64,000 nt of DNA from Salinicola aestuarinus (GCF_003206645.1 NZ_PZJP01000005.1:618904-682903); one strand, 5' to 3'. Shown: positions 55,240 to 63,987, counted from the stretch's first letter. A program made the numbers and translations. The notes: generated by a model not told the origin, from the sequence alone.

Positions 55240-56727
55240 TCAGTTGGACGTCGTCGTGCTCTCGTCGTCCGTCTCCCTCGCATCGGCTTCAGCCGAACCG
55301 TCGTCGTCAGCGGCCGAAGTCGCTTCCTGGCTGCCGGTATCGACGTCCGACGCCGCACTGTCATCGGCGTCGATGGAGACGTCGTTACCCGCAGCATTGT
55401 CGCCGGTCGTGGCGCTGGCGGGCTCGTTGCCGGCATCGTCGCGGGTGACGCGCCAGACGGCGTTGGTCAGGTCGTCGGCGATAATGACCGAGCCATCCGG
55501 GGCGACGGTCACGCCGACAGGTCGGCCGCGGGTGCGGCCGTCGTCCGTCAAGAACCCTGACACGAAGTCGACCGGGTCACCCGCTGGTTCGCCGTTGTCG
55601 AAGGGGATGAAGACAACCTTGTAGCCCACCGGGTCGGCACGGTTCCAGCTACCGTGCTCACTGACGAAGACACCGTCCGAGAAGTCGCCGCCGACGGTGT
55701 CATTCGAGAACGCGATACCCAACGGCGCCATATGGGAGCCGAGGCTGTAGTCCGGGGAAATAGCCGACTCCACTTTTTCCGGATTCTCCGGTTTGACGCG
55801 CGGGTCGACGTGCTGGCCCCAGTAGCTATAGGGCCAGCCGTAGAAACCGCCGTCCTGAATCGAGGTCAGGTAGTCCGGCACCAGGTGCGGGCCGAGCTCG
55901 TCACGCTCGTTGGCGACGGCCCAGAGTTCGTCGCTGTCCGGCTGGAAGGTGAGCGCCGTGGGGTTGCGAACGCCGGTGGCGTAGGCGCGGTGTGCGCCGG
56001 TGTCGGCGTCGATCTCCCAGATTTCGGCGCGATCGACTTCCGCGGCCATGCCGCGCTCGGTGATGTTGCTGTTGGAACCGATGCCGACATAGAGATATTC
56101 ACCGTCGGGGCTGGCGGTGAGTGCCTTGGTCCAGTGGTGGTTGATCTCTGAAGGTAGCGGCGTCACGACCTCGGGGTCCCCATCGGCCTCCGTCTGGCCT
56201 TGCTGATAGTCGAAGCGGACCAGCGCATCCTGATTGGCGACGTAGAGCGCGTTGTCGACGAGCGCCAGGCCATAGGGCGCATTCAGCCCTTCGGCGAATA
56301 CCGTCTGCTCCTCGTAGGTGCCATCGTCGTCGGCGTCACGCAGCAGTGTCAGCCGGTTGCCGCCGGATACCAAGGTCTTGCCCTTGGCCTTGATCACGCC
56401 GGCGATGAAGTCCTTGGGCTTGAGCTTGGGGGCATTGCCACCGCTGCCTTCGGCGACGAGGATATCGCCGTTGGGCAGCACCAGTGTCTGTCGCGGAATC
56501 TTCAGGTCGGTGGCGATGGCGCTGATGCTATAGCCTTCCGGCACGGTGGGAAGCCGGTCATCCCAGGGGGCGCGTTCGGGCACCCCCATGTTGGGCAGCA
56601 GGCCGCGCTGCGGCTCGGGAAGGTCCGGATTGGCACCGTACTGCATGTCACCGTCGGCGGCGCTGGCACCACTGGCCATCAGTACGAGCGTGAGCGGGGC
56701 GATGTGGCGAATGCGGGCGTACTTCAT
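55240..56727 (-). CDS. PQQ-type sorbosone/glucose dehydrogenase-like protein
   Basis: A 495-residue exported protein with a signal peptide (LTLVLMASGASA). It has the six-bladed propeller of the soluble glucose/sorbosone dehydrogenase family: ILVAEGSGGNAPKL, GLNAPYGLALVDNALYVAN, HHWTKALTASPDGEYLYVGI, GVRNPTALTFQPDSDELW, GGFYGWPYSYWGQH and FVSEHGSWNRADPVGY. Family enzymes oxidise sugars or aldehydes with PQQ in the periplasm. The last ~65 residues are Asp, Ser and Ala rich (DDAGNEPASATTGDNAAGND), an acidic, disordered tail absent from most relatives. It overlaps the DUF2231 membrane protein gene by four bases, a likely electron-transfer or assembly partner. Confidence 0.88.
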   Translation of the reverse strand: MKYARIRHIAPLTLVLMASGASAADGDMQYGANPDLPEPQRGLLPNMGVPERAPWDDRLPTVPEGYSISAIATDLKIPRQTLVLPNGDILVAEGSGGNAPKLKPKDFIAGVIKAKGKTLVSGGNRLTLLRDADDDGTYEEQTVFAEGLNAPYGLALVDNALYVANQDALVRFDYQQGQTEADGDPEVVTPLPSEINHHWTKALTASPDGEYLYVGIGSNSNITERGMAAEVDRAEIWEIDADTGAHRAYATGVRNPTALTFQPDSDELWAVANERDELGPHLVPDYLTSIQDGGFYGWPYSYWGQHVDPRVKPENPEKVESAISPDYSLGSHMAPLGIAFSNDTVGGDFSDGVFVSEHGSWNRADPVGYKVVFIPFDNGEPAGDPVDFVSGFLTDDGRTRGRPVGVTVAPDGSVIIADDLTNAVWRVTRDDAGNEPASATTGDNAAGNDVSIDADDSAASDVDTGSQEATSAADDDGSAEADARETDDESTTTSN

Positions 56728-57152
56728 GAATGGCCTCCGGTCTTGCGACTGGTAAATCCGATCCAGATGGCGGCGAACGACAGGATGGCGACGACGATCG
56801 ATAGCACGAAGCCGGTGGGCATCATGGCCCAGGCATCGCGAGCATGAATCAGGGCGTTGATGAAGCCGAGACCCCAGGTTGCCAGTAGCAGAAGAAAGTA
56901 GACGACTGAGAGTCCCCGGCTAGCCACCGGCCGAAAGATGCCGATCAGTGCGAAAATCATCGCCAGTCCGCAGAACACCAGCCCGCCGGCGAGGAGCCAG
57001 GAAGCGAAGGTCTGCCACTGGATGTGGTAGCTGGTGGAGTAGGCATAATCGCTCAGTGCAGCGCCCAGGAAGAGGGGGAAGGCACCGGCGAGTAGCATGC
57101 CGTGCAGCGGATTCGGCCCGCTTCGATGGGGGCGTTCGGCAATCGCGTTCAC
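56724..57152 (-). CDS. DUF2231 membrane protein
   Basis: A 142-residue inner-membrane protein with four hydrophobic segments. The DUF2231 start RSGPNPLHGMLLAGAFPLFL then GAALSDYAY is clear. The start is GTG at 57152 because AAGGAG lies 6 bases before it. It is translationally coupled to the PQQ-type dehydrogenase. DUF2231 proteins often accompany periplasmic oxidoreductases, and some bind heme or quinone; function here is inferred. Confidence 0.85.
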   Translation of the reverse strand: MNAIAERPHRSGPNPLHGMLLAGAFPLFLGAALSDYAYSTSYHIQWQTFASWLLAGGLVFCGLAMIFALIGIFRPVASRGLSVVYFLLLLATWGLGFINALIHARDAWAMMPTGFVLSIVVAILSFAAIWIGFTSRKTGGHS

Positions 57153-57479
57153 GAAGAACTCCTTAGGCTGATCCAATATCGGGGACAGGAAAAGCGCCGC
57201 TCGCGCCACTTCCCTTGACGGCATCGGTCTTTGTTTTCACCGCGAGACCGACTCCCTCGTCGCGCAGGCTAAGTCTAGTTCAGCTCTCGTGTTTTACCCG
57301 AATAAACGGGTTGACGTGCGCAGTCAGGTTTCGTGCCAGGCTGGCGCCAGACGCGAAACCGTCAAACGCATGACAGACCGGATTGACGTCACCCCGGGCT
57401 CGAGATCCGGGGCTTTGAACCCGGTAGGAAAGCAACGGCCTGGACTTTCAGTCCTTCACTCTTCGCGAAGGAGCCAATA

Positions 57480-57620
57480 TTGGCGCATCGTAAACCTCAT
57501 CTACCGACCAAGATCTGCCCGGTCTGTGAACGGTCCTTCGCCTGGCGCAAGAAGTGGGCACGAGATTGGGAGCATGTGGTCTACTGCTCCGAGCGGTGTC
57601 GGCGCCGGGGCAAAGCCTAA
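57480..57620 (+). CDS. DUF2256 zinc-ribbon microprotein
   Basis: A 46-residue protein starting at TTG 57480, with AAGGAG 7 bases before it. It has two CxxC-type pairs (KICPVCERSF and YCSERC) around the conserved WRKKWARDWEHVVYC stretch that defines DUF2256. It is short and basic and probably binds zinc. Function is unknown; many members lie beside cryptochrome or photolyase genes, but none is visible here. Confidence 0.85.
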   Translation: MAHRKPHLPTKICPVCERSFAWRKKWARDWEHVVYCSERCRRRGKA

Positions 57621-57648
57621 GGGAGGGGGATCTCTAAGGGAGGGGGAT
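57618..57648. repeat. 14-bp direct repeat after the DUF2256 gene
   Basis: TAAGGGAGGGGGAT occurs at 57618-57631 and 57635-57648. The first copy contains the DUF2256 stop codon. The purine-rich tract continues to about 57670. Confidence 0.7.
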
Positions 57649-57873
57649 TGCTAGGAGAAGGAGATCGTTTGAGAGACGCGGCGTGGGTCATGTCGCGCGA
57701 TTTCTATACTTGGGTTGAAGTCTCGGGCGTGCAGGACCTTTAAGCTTCTCCGCCGACGCAGGGGAAGCAATGACTCGCTGGTCAGGCCTTGCGCCGATGA
57801 GACATGACAAACAACCATCGGATCGATGACGATCCGTCAGGGCACAACGGAAGTCCCAAGGACACGATAACGG

Positions 57874-60051
57874 ATGATGAAGAGAAACGGCGTTTTGCGG
57901 GGATGGCTGACGGTCACGCTCGTCACCCTGCTGATGACGCTCGCCAGTGCGGCGGCGCAGGCGCAGGTCAGAGAAGTCGACGAGGGCAGTTGGTACGTGA
58001 CCGATGCCATCAACGAAGGCCTCGGTGCGGTGCCGGACGCGGTCAATCTGCGGACGCCCCGAGAGGCGATCCGCAGTTTTCTGGATCTGACTGATAGCGG
58101 TGATTATGCCGCCGCGGCGCATATCCTCAACCTCTCCGATCTTTCGCCAGCGGATCAGCGCGAACGCGGTGCGGAGCTTGCGCGGAAACTCTCTGAGGTG
58201 CTGCGACGCGGGGAGTGGCTGACCTCGAGGAGTCTTTCCGGACGACCCGACGGCGCGACCGAACAGATCACCAAGCAGAGCACCCAGACCAGCGACCCGC
58301 GACGCAACATCGAGCTGGCTTCGCTCAGTCTCGGTAACGATGCCTACGATATTCGCCTCGGCCGTTACCGCGTGGGAGAGGCGGACCCGGTCTGGCTGTT
58401 CATGTCGGACAGTATCGAACCCATCCCACGGCTCTATACCGAGTACGGACCGTCGGCTTTCGAGGATTTCATCCCTGATCGATTCAAGAGCACCTTCGGG
58501 ATGCTTCGAATCTGGGAGTGGATCGCGCTGCCGATCGTCTTCCTTTTCATCGGTCTCGTAGGATGGGCCGTCTACAGCCTGGTGGGGTGGTTGGCGAAAC
58601 TCCTGCCATCCGGCTCGCGCAGTGTCTTCGCCGGGCAGGTGCGTGTGCCGCTGGCGCTGATCGCGATGTCGCTGACGACCCAGACCCTGCTCGACTACGT
58701 CGTCTCGTTTTCGGCGGCAGCAACCACCACGCTGCGGGTGATACTGATGGGCGTGCTGGCCTGGGGGATCGGCACCATCGCACTGCGTGTGGTCGACGCC
58801 GTGATGCTGAAGATGATGCGCCGACTGATGGGACAGATCGACGACCTCAAACTCAAGGATGATCGCCGACTGCTCACATCGCTCTATGCGCTGCGGCGGG
58901 TCATCATTCTGATCACCGTGTCGGTCGTCTCGGTCTACGTTCTGGGTCAGGTACAGCTGTTCGAGACGCTCGGACTCTCGATCCTGGCATCGGCGAGTGT
59001 GCTGGCGGTGCTGGTCGGTGTCGCGGGTCAGGCCGTGCTCGGCAACATTCTCTCCTCGTTTCAGCTCTCGCTCGCCAAGCCCATCCGGATCGGCGATCTC
59101 GTGATGTTCGAAGGGCAGTGGTGCTATGTCGAGGGCATCTTCTACACCTTTATCCGACTTCGCGCCTGGAACGAACGCCGCATCGTCGTGCCGGTCACTT
59201 ATTTCGCCTCCCAGCCGTTCGAGAATCTCTCCTCCAAGAACGTCAAGGAGTACCGCAGTCTGGAGCTGTCGCTGCACCTGAATGCCGACGTGGCCGTGAT
59301 TCGGGAGCGCTTTTTCGCCTTCGCCAAGGAGGAGGAGAGCGTCATCGAGCATCACAAGCTGCTCTCCTACGTCACCGCGCAGAGCGGCACGTCGCAGACG
59401 ATCACCTGCTATTTGATGACATCCGACCCGCTGTCGGGGTGGGCCGCTCAGATGAGCGTGCTGGAGAAGTTGATGGCCTTCGTGCGCGACAACCACCCGG
59501 ACTGGTGGCCGCGTGACGTGATGGTGATCAGTCAGGAAGACATTACCCTGGGCGCCAATCAGCGCAATGCCAGTGGCACGAATGGCGCGCCAACCGCTGA
59601 AAAGGGCACGCAAAATCGCGAACACGGCGAACAAGCGTTTCGTCACGACAACGAGGATGGCGCAACGGGCAACGCTAACCAGAGTGGGTATGACAATGCC
59701 GAGGAGAGTGAGGACGAGCAGCCGCCCGGGCCCACCAGCGACGAAGATCGTCAGGATGACGAGGCGAGCGAGCCGCGCGGGGAATCAGGCGGTGCGCCGG
59801 ACTGGGACGATACCGATGCCGATGAGAGCCACAAGATCGCCCCGTCGCGGCGATACGCTCACGAGACGGACGCGTATGACGCGGACGAGCATGGCGCGGA
59901 TGAGCATGGCGCGGATGAGCATGGCGCGGATGAGCCAGGTTCCGACGGGCGAGACGCGGATGGGCGTAAAACCGACGAGACGCGACGCCGGGGCCGCCGC
60001 GGCGCTGAGGATGATAAAGCCTCTGACGAGGATGAGGAGGGTAGGCGTTAG
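57874..60051 (+). CDS. MscS-family mechanosensitive channel with acidic repeat tail
   Basis: A 725-residue channel. It has a signal peptide (LMTLASAAAQA), a periplasmic helical domain (about 30-205) and then transmembrane helices between about 210 and 395. The pore region is SILASASVLAVLVGVAGQAV then LGNILSSFQLSLAKP, the MscS TM3 motif, followed by the beta domain (IRIGDLVMFEGQWCYVEGIF) and the C-terminal alpha/beta domain. From about residue 565 the rest is acidic and low in complexity, including four units of ADEHG or its variant (15-bp DNA repeats at 59881-59940). Such channels release solutes on hypo-osmotic shock, a key need for halophiles. The ATG at 57874 is chosen for the signal peptide. 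Confidence 0.92.
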   Translation: MMKRNGVLRGWLTVTLVTLLMTLASAAAQAQVREVDEGSWYVTDAINEGLGAVPDAVNLRTPREAIRSFLDLTDSGDYAAAAHILNLSDLSPADQRERGAELARKLSEVLRRGEWLTSRSLSGRPDGATEQITKQSTQTSDPRRNIELASLSLGNDAYDIRLGRYRVGEADPVWLFMSDSIEPIPRLYTEYGPSAFEDFIPDRFKSTFGMLRIWEWIALPIVFLFIGLVGWAVYSLVGWLAKLLPSGSRSVFAGQVRVPLALIAMSLTTQTLLDYVVSFSAAATTTLRVILMGVLAWGIGTIALRVVDAVMLKMMRRLMGQIDDLKLKDDRRLLTSLYALRRVIILITVSVVSVYVLGQVQLFETLGLSILASASVLAVLVGVAGQAVLGNILSSFQLSLAKPIRIGDLVMFEGQWCYVEGIFYTFIRLRAWNERRIVVPVTYFASQPFENLSSKNVKEYRSLELSLHLNADVAVIRERFFAFAKEEESVIEHHKLLSYVTAQSGTSQTITCYLMTSDPLSGWAAQMSVLEKLMAFVRDNHPDWWPRDVMVISQEDITLGANQRNASGTNGAPTAEKGTQNREHGEQAFRHDNEDGATGNANQSGYDNAEESEDEQPPGPTSDEDRQDDEASEPRGESGGAPDWDDTDADESHKIAPSRRYAHETDAYDADEHGADEHGADEHGADEPGSDGRDADGRKTDETRRRGRRGAEDDKASDEDEEGRR
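59881..59940 (+). repeat. 15-bp coding tandem repeat in the MscS tail
   Basis: Four 15-base units (GCGGATGAGCATGGC and variants) begin at 59881, 59896, 59911 and 59926, in frame, encoding ADEHG three times and then ADEPG. Confidence 0.9.
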
Positions 60052-60058
60052 CCGTCAG

Positions 60059-60517
60059 TCACGTCGCCGGCGATTCGGCAGTCGGTGCGGTGACAATGCG
60101 AACGTCCCGGTAGCCGGTGTCGGCGACACGCGTACACAGCGCGCTCCACTGGCAGTCCACGCAAGCAGTGCGGATCTCATTGGCGCGGAACCCGTCGCGA
60201 AGACGGGAAAGCGTGTCGGCGTCCAGCGTGAACGTGTCACCCACGGCAAGCGCTCGCCCGAGCAGCGCGGCGACTTCGTGGCGGGCCGCCGCATCGCGCT
60301 CGACCACGCTCGGTTGCCGGCAGTGGGCCGGCGCGCTGGCGGTGGGGGCGAGTAGCGGGGCGCAAATATCGTCCGGCCCCGCGACCAGTCGTATCGGCTC
60401 GCCGGCGATGATCCGCCGCGCCAGAGCGTCGTAGTTGGCAACGAACGCTTCGCTGTAACCCCGGCCGACGTAGGTGAGCACGCAGAGCAGATGATGCGCG
60501 CGTAGCGCCACGCTCAT
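60059..60517 (-). CDS. DUF1284 protein
   Basis: A 152-residue DUF1284 protein. It begins MSVALRAHHLLCVLTYVGRG, the highly conserved family start, and has LVAGPDDICAPLL and a C-terminal Cys pair (TACVDCQWSALC) that may bind iron or zinc. The function is unknown. The ATG at 60517 overlaps the bioY stop by four bases, so it is the second gene of a bioY operon. Larger in-frame extensions run through bioY in another frame and are not real. Confidence 0.88.
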   Translation of the reverse strand: MSVALRAHHLLCVLTYVGRGYSEAFVANYDALARRIIAGEPIRLVAGPDDICAPLLAPTASAPAHCRQPSVVERDAAARHEVAALLGRALAVGDTFTLDADTLSRLRDGFRANEIRTACVDCQWSALCTRVADTGYRDVRIVTAPTAESPAT

Positions 60518-61095
60518 CGGCGGCCGCGCGCCTGGATCTGCGCCAGTAGCCGGAGCGTGACGGCGCCGAGCGCGGACTTGAGCAATGCTCCGACCAGAAA
60601 CGGCACTGTCCCCACCGCGATCGCCGATTCGATCCCCACCAGTGGCGTTAGCCAGGCCGTCCCTATCAGCAGGCAGAGCAGGTTGGCAGCCAGCAGGCTG
60701 ATGCCGGCGAACCAGGGACGATGGCCATCCCAGCCGCGTTCGGCGAGCCAGCCGCAGAGTGCCGCACAGAGCGGAAAGGCTAAGAGATAGCCAGCGCTGG
60801 GGCTCATGAAGGCGCTCCAGCCGCTGGCACCCCCGGCCAGTACCGGCAGCCCGACTGCCGCTTCGCCCAGCCAGGCCATGACCGTCAGTGCGCCCAGGCG
60901 CCAGCCGTAGAGCGCCCCGATGAGCGTCACCGCCAGCATCTGTAGCGTGACTGGTACCGGCACCATGGGAATCTGGGCATAGGACGAAAGCGTCAATGCC
61001 AGCGTGCCCGCGACGATAGCGCCGAGCTGCCAAGTGCGCGATCGAGACGTCAGGCCCTGGGCTTGGGGCGTCGCGAGGGAAGAGAGCATCACCAT
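60514..61095 (-). CDS. bioY: Biotin transporter BioY
   Basis: A 193-residue inner-membrane protein with about six hydrophobic segments. The family motifs VPVTLQMLAVTLIGALYG and SPSAGYLLAFPLCAALCGWL are clear. BioY is the substrate-binding unit of an energy-coupling-factor transporter; no BioM or BioN gene is present here, so it may work alone or share an energising module. A dyad just upstream (61100-61131) could be a BirA-type operator, so biotin control is likely. Its reading frame overlaps the DUF1284 gene by four bases. Confidence 0.93.
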   Translation of the reverse strand: MVMLSSLATPQAQGLTSRSRTWQLGAIVAGTLALTLSSYAQIPMVPVPVTLQMLAVTLIGALYGWRLGALTVMAWLGEAAVGLPVLAGGASGWSAFMSPSAGYLLAFPLCAALCGWLAERGWDGHRPWFAGISLLAANLLCLLIGTAWLTPLVGIESAIAVGTVPFLVGALLKSALGAVTLRLLAQIQARGRR

Positions 61096-61099
61096 CGAT

Positions 61100-61131
61100 C
61101 AGTTACCCTTTATTTCTGTAAAAGTTAACTG
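61100..61131 (-). promoter_or_regulatory. Candidate biotin-responsive operator upstream of bioY
   Basis: CAGTTA-N20-TAACTG is a 6-bp dyad, and the inner bases extend it to two 9-mers (AGTTACCCT and AAGTTAACT) 12 bases apart. It lies 5 bases before the bioY start. It recalls BirA boxes in having GTTAAC-like arms but is a few bases shorter than the usual 9-N15-9 form, so the call is tentative. Confidence 0.4.
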
Positions 61132-61296
61132 CGCGACTGTAGCGCGTTCGTCGACGGCGATTCAATCGCTCAAGGCAAGCCCCTTGTCCAGATTGACGAT
61201 CTCCACGCTAGCCATGTGTGTCGCGTTACCCGATAGCTACCCGCGGCTGGCGGCGCGTGACGTGCGCTGGGGCCGATATCGCCTCGGCGGGTTCGA

Positions 61297-61704
61297 TCAG
61301 CGACAGGCGCTCTGACCGTCGCTCCACAGCCAGTAGCCGCCGCCGAACAGTGCGCTAACCAATAGCCCTGGCCCCGTCGCTGCCCCCGCGATGGTGGCCA
61401 GGTTCCAGCCGCCGGCTGCCATGCCGGCCGTCTCGATGCCGTCGTGGGCGCACTCCTCGCTCAAGCCACCGTATTCGTGAAGCGCGTACTTCACGCCCTG
61501 TTTCAATCCGACCACGGCCAGTGCCGTGAGATAGGGGTCACCGATCCCGGAAAGCAGCGGATTCGCTTCGCTATAACCGTGATCGAGTGCGTAGGCCGTG
61601 GTGGCGGCGTCGAGCGCCGTTCCCGCTCCCGGCGGGCGAGTGGAGGCGCAGCCGGACAAGGTGGCAATTGCCAGTACGCTGAGTGCGAAGATTGACGTTT
61701 TGAT
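61297..61704 (-). CDS. Small lipoprotein with apparent AUC start codon
   Basis: A 135-residue lipoprotein, if translation starts at ATC 61704. That codon lies 6 bases after AGGAG and opens a perfect lipoprotein signal peptide (IKTSIFALSVLAIATLSGC, with an initiator Met in place of Ile). No ATG, GTG or TTG in the frame lies upstream of the signal. The first conventional start, TTG at 61659, falls inside the lipobox and would leave no signal peptide. The mature part has hydrophobic segments (LTALAVVGLKQGV, AGMAAGGWNLATIAGAATGP) and a YALDHGYSEANPLLSG motif. I do not recognise a specific function. A single-base change in an ATG, or a sequencing error, would also explain the picture. Confidence 0.7.
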   Translation of the reverse strand: MKTSIFALSVLAIATLSGCASTRPPGAGTALDAATTAYALDHGYSEANPLLSGIGDPYLTALAVVGLKQGVKYALHEYGGLSEECAHDGIETAGMAAGGWNLATIAGAATGPGLLVSALFGGGYWLWSDGQSACR

Positions 61705-62009
61705 GAGACTCTCCTGAAGTATCGACCGCGACGGCGGTGGGACGGTCCTGCGTTACGCATCATGCCGTCTTCGCAATCGATACGCCGGGGGGGTCGACCT
61801 AATGCTAAGGCTCATCGACCCATGGGAAAGATTCGAACGGCGGGGCAGCCAGACTCGCTGGTGCTCGCTTTCACTATCGACCTGCCGATTTCGGGCTTTA
61901 ATTAAGTCTTTGACGATCGCCGATGCACTTTGCCTATCTCGGCCGAGGCGCGGGTTATCCTTCGCGCCTTCAACGATAGCCCGCAGCCTACAATTCTTGG
62001 AGAAAGCTG
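61705..62009. other. Intergenic region, no gene seen
   Basis: This 305-bp divergent region lies between the small lipoprotein and the SDR gene. It contains an AT-rich TTAATTAAGTCTTT (61898-61911), identical to a 14-mer at 2163-2176. The SDR start has GGAGAAAG 3-4 bases before it. A 71-codon frame on the plus strand here lacks protein character. Confidence 0.4.
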
Positions 62010-62777
62010 ATGACTGACTCAACGATCGATGCCCCAATAACGGACACTCGCCAGAAGGTGGCGCTGGTTACCGGCGGCTCCCGCGGTATCGGCCGAGCCA
62101 CCGCCGCCGCGCTGGCGGCAGACGGATTCGCGGTGGTGGTCAACTATGCCAGCAACGTGGCAGCGGCAGAGGAGACGGTGAAGACGATCGCCGCGAGCGG
62201 TGGGGTCGCCGAAGCGATCCAGGCCGATATCGCCGACACCGAGGCGGTGGCGCGGCTTTTCGCGCAGACGCTGGCGCGCTTCGGGCGACTCGATGTGGTC
62301 GTCAACAATGCCGGCATGATGCAGATGGCGGAGATGACGAGCGACAACGTCGAGGTGCTCGACCGGACACTGGCCACCAATCTGCGCGGTAGCTGGCTGG
62401 TCATGGCGAAAGCGGCGGAAACGCTCTCGTCGGGCGGGCGGATCATTGCTCTGACGTCCTCGGTGATCGGTAAGTCGTTCCCCGGCTACGGTGCCTATAT
62501 CGCCAGCAAGGCCGGCGTCGAGGGGCTGGTTCGTGTCCTCGCCAATGAACTCCGCGGCCGTGAGATCACGGTCAATGCGGTGGCGCCGGGGCCGGTCGCG
62601 ACCGAGCTTTTTTTCAATGGCAAGAGCGAGGAAACCGTGCAGAAGATCGCCGCGATGTCGCCGTTCGAGCGCGTGGGCCAACCCGACGAGATCGCCGGCG
62701 TGGTGACCTTTCTCGCAGGTCCCCAGGGTTCATGGATCAACGGCCAGATACTCCGTGCCAATGGCGGCATGGTTTAG
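62010..62777 (+). CDS. Short-chain dehydrogenase/reductase (FabG-like)
   Basis: A 255-residue classical SDR. Cofactor loop TGGSRGIGRA, NNAG (VVNNAGMMQ), the catalytic Ser region ALTSSVIGKS and the catalytic YIASK motif are present; the C-terminus GQILRANGGMV is usual. The substrate is unknown. The ATG at 62010 follows a good ribosome binding site (GGAGAAAG). It appears to be a single-gene unit. Confidence 0.9.
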   Translation: MTDSTIDAPITDTRQKVALVTGGSRGIGRATAAALAADGFAVVVNYASNVAAAEETVKTIAASGGVAEAIQADIADTEAVARLFAQTLARFGRLDVVVNNAGMMQMAEMTSDNVEVLDRTLATNLRGSWLVMAKAAETLSSGGRIIALTSSVIGKSFPGYGAYIASKAGVEGLVRVLANELRGREITVNAVAPGPVATELFFNGKSEETVQKIAAMSPFERVGQPDEIAGVVTFLAGPQGSWINGQILRANGGMV

Positions 62778-63009
62778 AACAGGTTGAAGCCAGTCTCGGC
62801 AGCGCGGGTCTCTTCGCCCTGAAGGCCGCCGCGACGCAGCAAGGTGGACAGTCGGGGTTATCTTCGGCGTTTTTGGTCAGCGACGTGTGACAAACAGCGG
62901 TCGATGCTTTTTCATTAACCCGCTACCTTTCAGGTCACACAGCCGATGGGGCCGCTAACGGGCCCGACAGTCATCGGCACACGATCTAGCAATCGATTCA
63001 GGAGAGAGC

Positions 63010-63864
63010 ATGAGCGATTACACGCCCCCCAAGGTCTGGGAGCCGAAAGAGAGCGGTGGAAAATTCGCCAAGACCAATCGGCCGGTAGCCGGCCCGACGC
63101 ACGACAAGGCGCTGCCGGTCGGCGAGCATCCGTTTCAGGTCTACTCGCTCGCCACCCCCAATGGGGTCAAGGTCGGTGTCATGTTCGAGGAGCTAATGGC
63201 GCTGGGCAAGGAGGCCGAGTACGACGCCTGGCTGATCAACATCGGCGATGGCGATCAGTTCGGCAGTGGTTTCGTGGAGATCAATCCGAACTCCAAGATT
63301 CCGGCGATGGTGGATCACACCGGGGAGACGCCACTGCGCGTGTTCGAGTCCGGTTCGATTCTGATCCATCTCGCCGAGAAGTTTGGCGCCTTTCTGCCGA
63401 GCGACCCTGCCACGCGCGTAGAGACGATGAACTGGCTGTTCTGGCAGATGGGGAGCGCCCCCTACCTCGGTGGCGGTTTCGGGCACTTCTACGCTTATGC
63501 GCCGGTCAGTATCGAGTACGCCATCGATCGCTTCACCATGGAAACCAAGCGACAGCTCGATGTGCTCGACCGTCGTCTGGCAGAGACCGAGTATCTGGCC
63601 GGTGACGAGTACACCATCGCTGACATCGCGACCTGGTCGTGGTACGGCCAGCTGGTGCTCGGCCGGCTCTACGACGCCGCCGAATTCCTCCAGGTCGAGA
63701 GCTACACCCACGTGATGCGCTGGGCCAAACAGATCGACGCCCGTCCGGCGGTGCAGCGCGGGCGCATGGTCAATCGGACCTTCGGCGAGCCGGAGACGCA
63801 GCTTCATGAGCGCCATGACGCCAGCGACTTCGAGACGAAGACGCAGGACAAGATCGGCGGCTGA
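63010..63864 (+). CDS. yghU: Glutathione-dependent disulfide-bond oxidoreductase YghU
   Basis: A 284-residue glutathione S-transferase-fold enzyme of the YghU/YfcG (Nu-class) type. The N-terminal extension (YTPPKVWEPKESGGKFAKTN) and HPFQVYSLATPNGVKV precede the thioredoxin-fold domain; NPNSKIPAMVD and FESGSILIHLAEKFG form the glutathione site, and YTIADIATWSWYG lies in the helical domain. These enzymes reduce disulfides and organic hydroperoxides with glutathione. GGAGAG lies 5 bases before ATG. A hairpin terminator follows 20 bases after the stop. Confidence 0.95.
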   Translation: MSDYTPPKVWEPKESGGKFAKTNRPVAGPTHDKALPVGEHPFQVYSLATPNGVKVGVMFEELMALGKEAEYDAWLINIGDGDQFGSGFVEINPNSKIPAMVDHTGETPLRVFESGSILIHLAEKFGAFLPSDPATRVETMNWLFWQMGSAPYLGGGFGHFYAYAPVSIEYAIDRFTMETKRQLDVLDRRLAETEYLAGDEYTIADIATWSWYGQLVLGRLYDAAEFLQVESYTHVMRWAKQIDARPAVQRGRMVNRTFGEPETQLHERHDASDFETKTQDKIGG

Positions 63865-63882
63865 AAGTCGTCGATGACTCCT

Positions 63883-63906
63883 AGCCCGGCCTCGCGCCGG
63901 GCTTTT
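63883..63906 (+). terminator. Intrinsic terminator after yghU
   Basis: An 8-bp stem AGCCCGGC / GCCGGGCT with a 5-base loop is followed by TTTT. Confidence 0.82.
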
Positions 63907-63987
63907 CGTTTCCGGGGACAAAACGGTGATAATGGGGCGATGGCGTAAACGACGCTGATTTCTCCAGTCGATCGATAAGGCATAGGC

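Noticed and set aside
57688-59646. A 652-codon open frame antisense to the MscS gene
   Set aside because: Its translation is His, Gln and Arg rich without domain character, while the other strand encodes a full MscS channel.
59881-59940. Short regular repeats as a CRISPR array
   Set aside because: The 15-bp units are in frame within the MscS gene and have no spacers; no cas gene is present.
60059-61033. A long frame joining the DUF1284 gene to upstream sequence through bioY
   Set aside because: The upstream part is out of frame with the real bioY product; a start at 60517 gives the conserved DUF1284 N-terminus and a normal four-base overlap.
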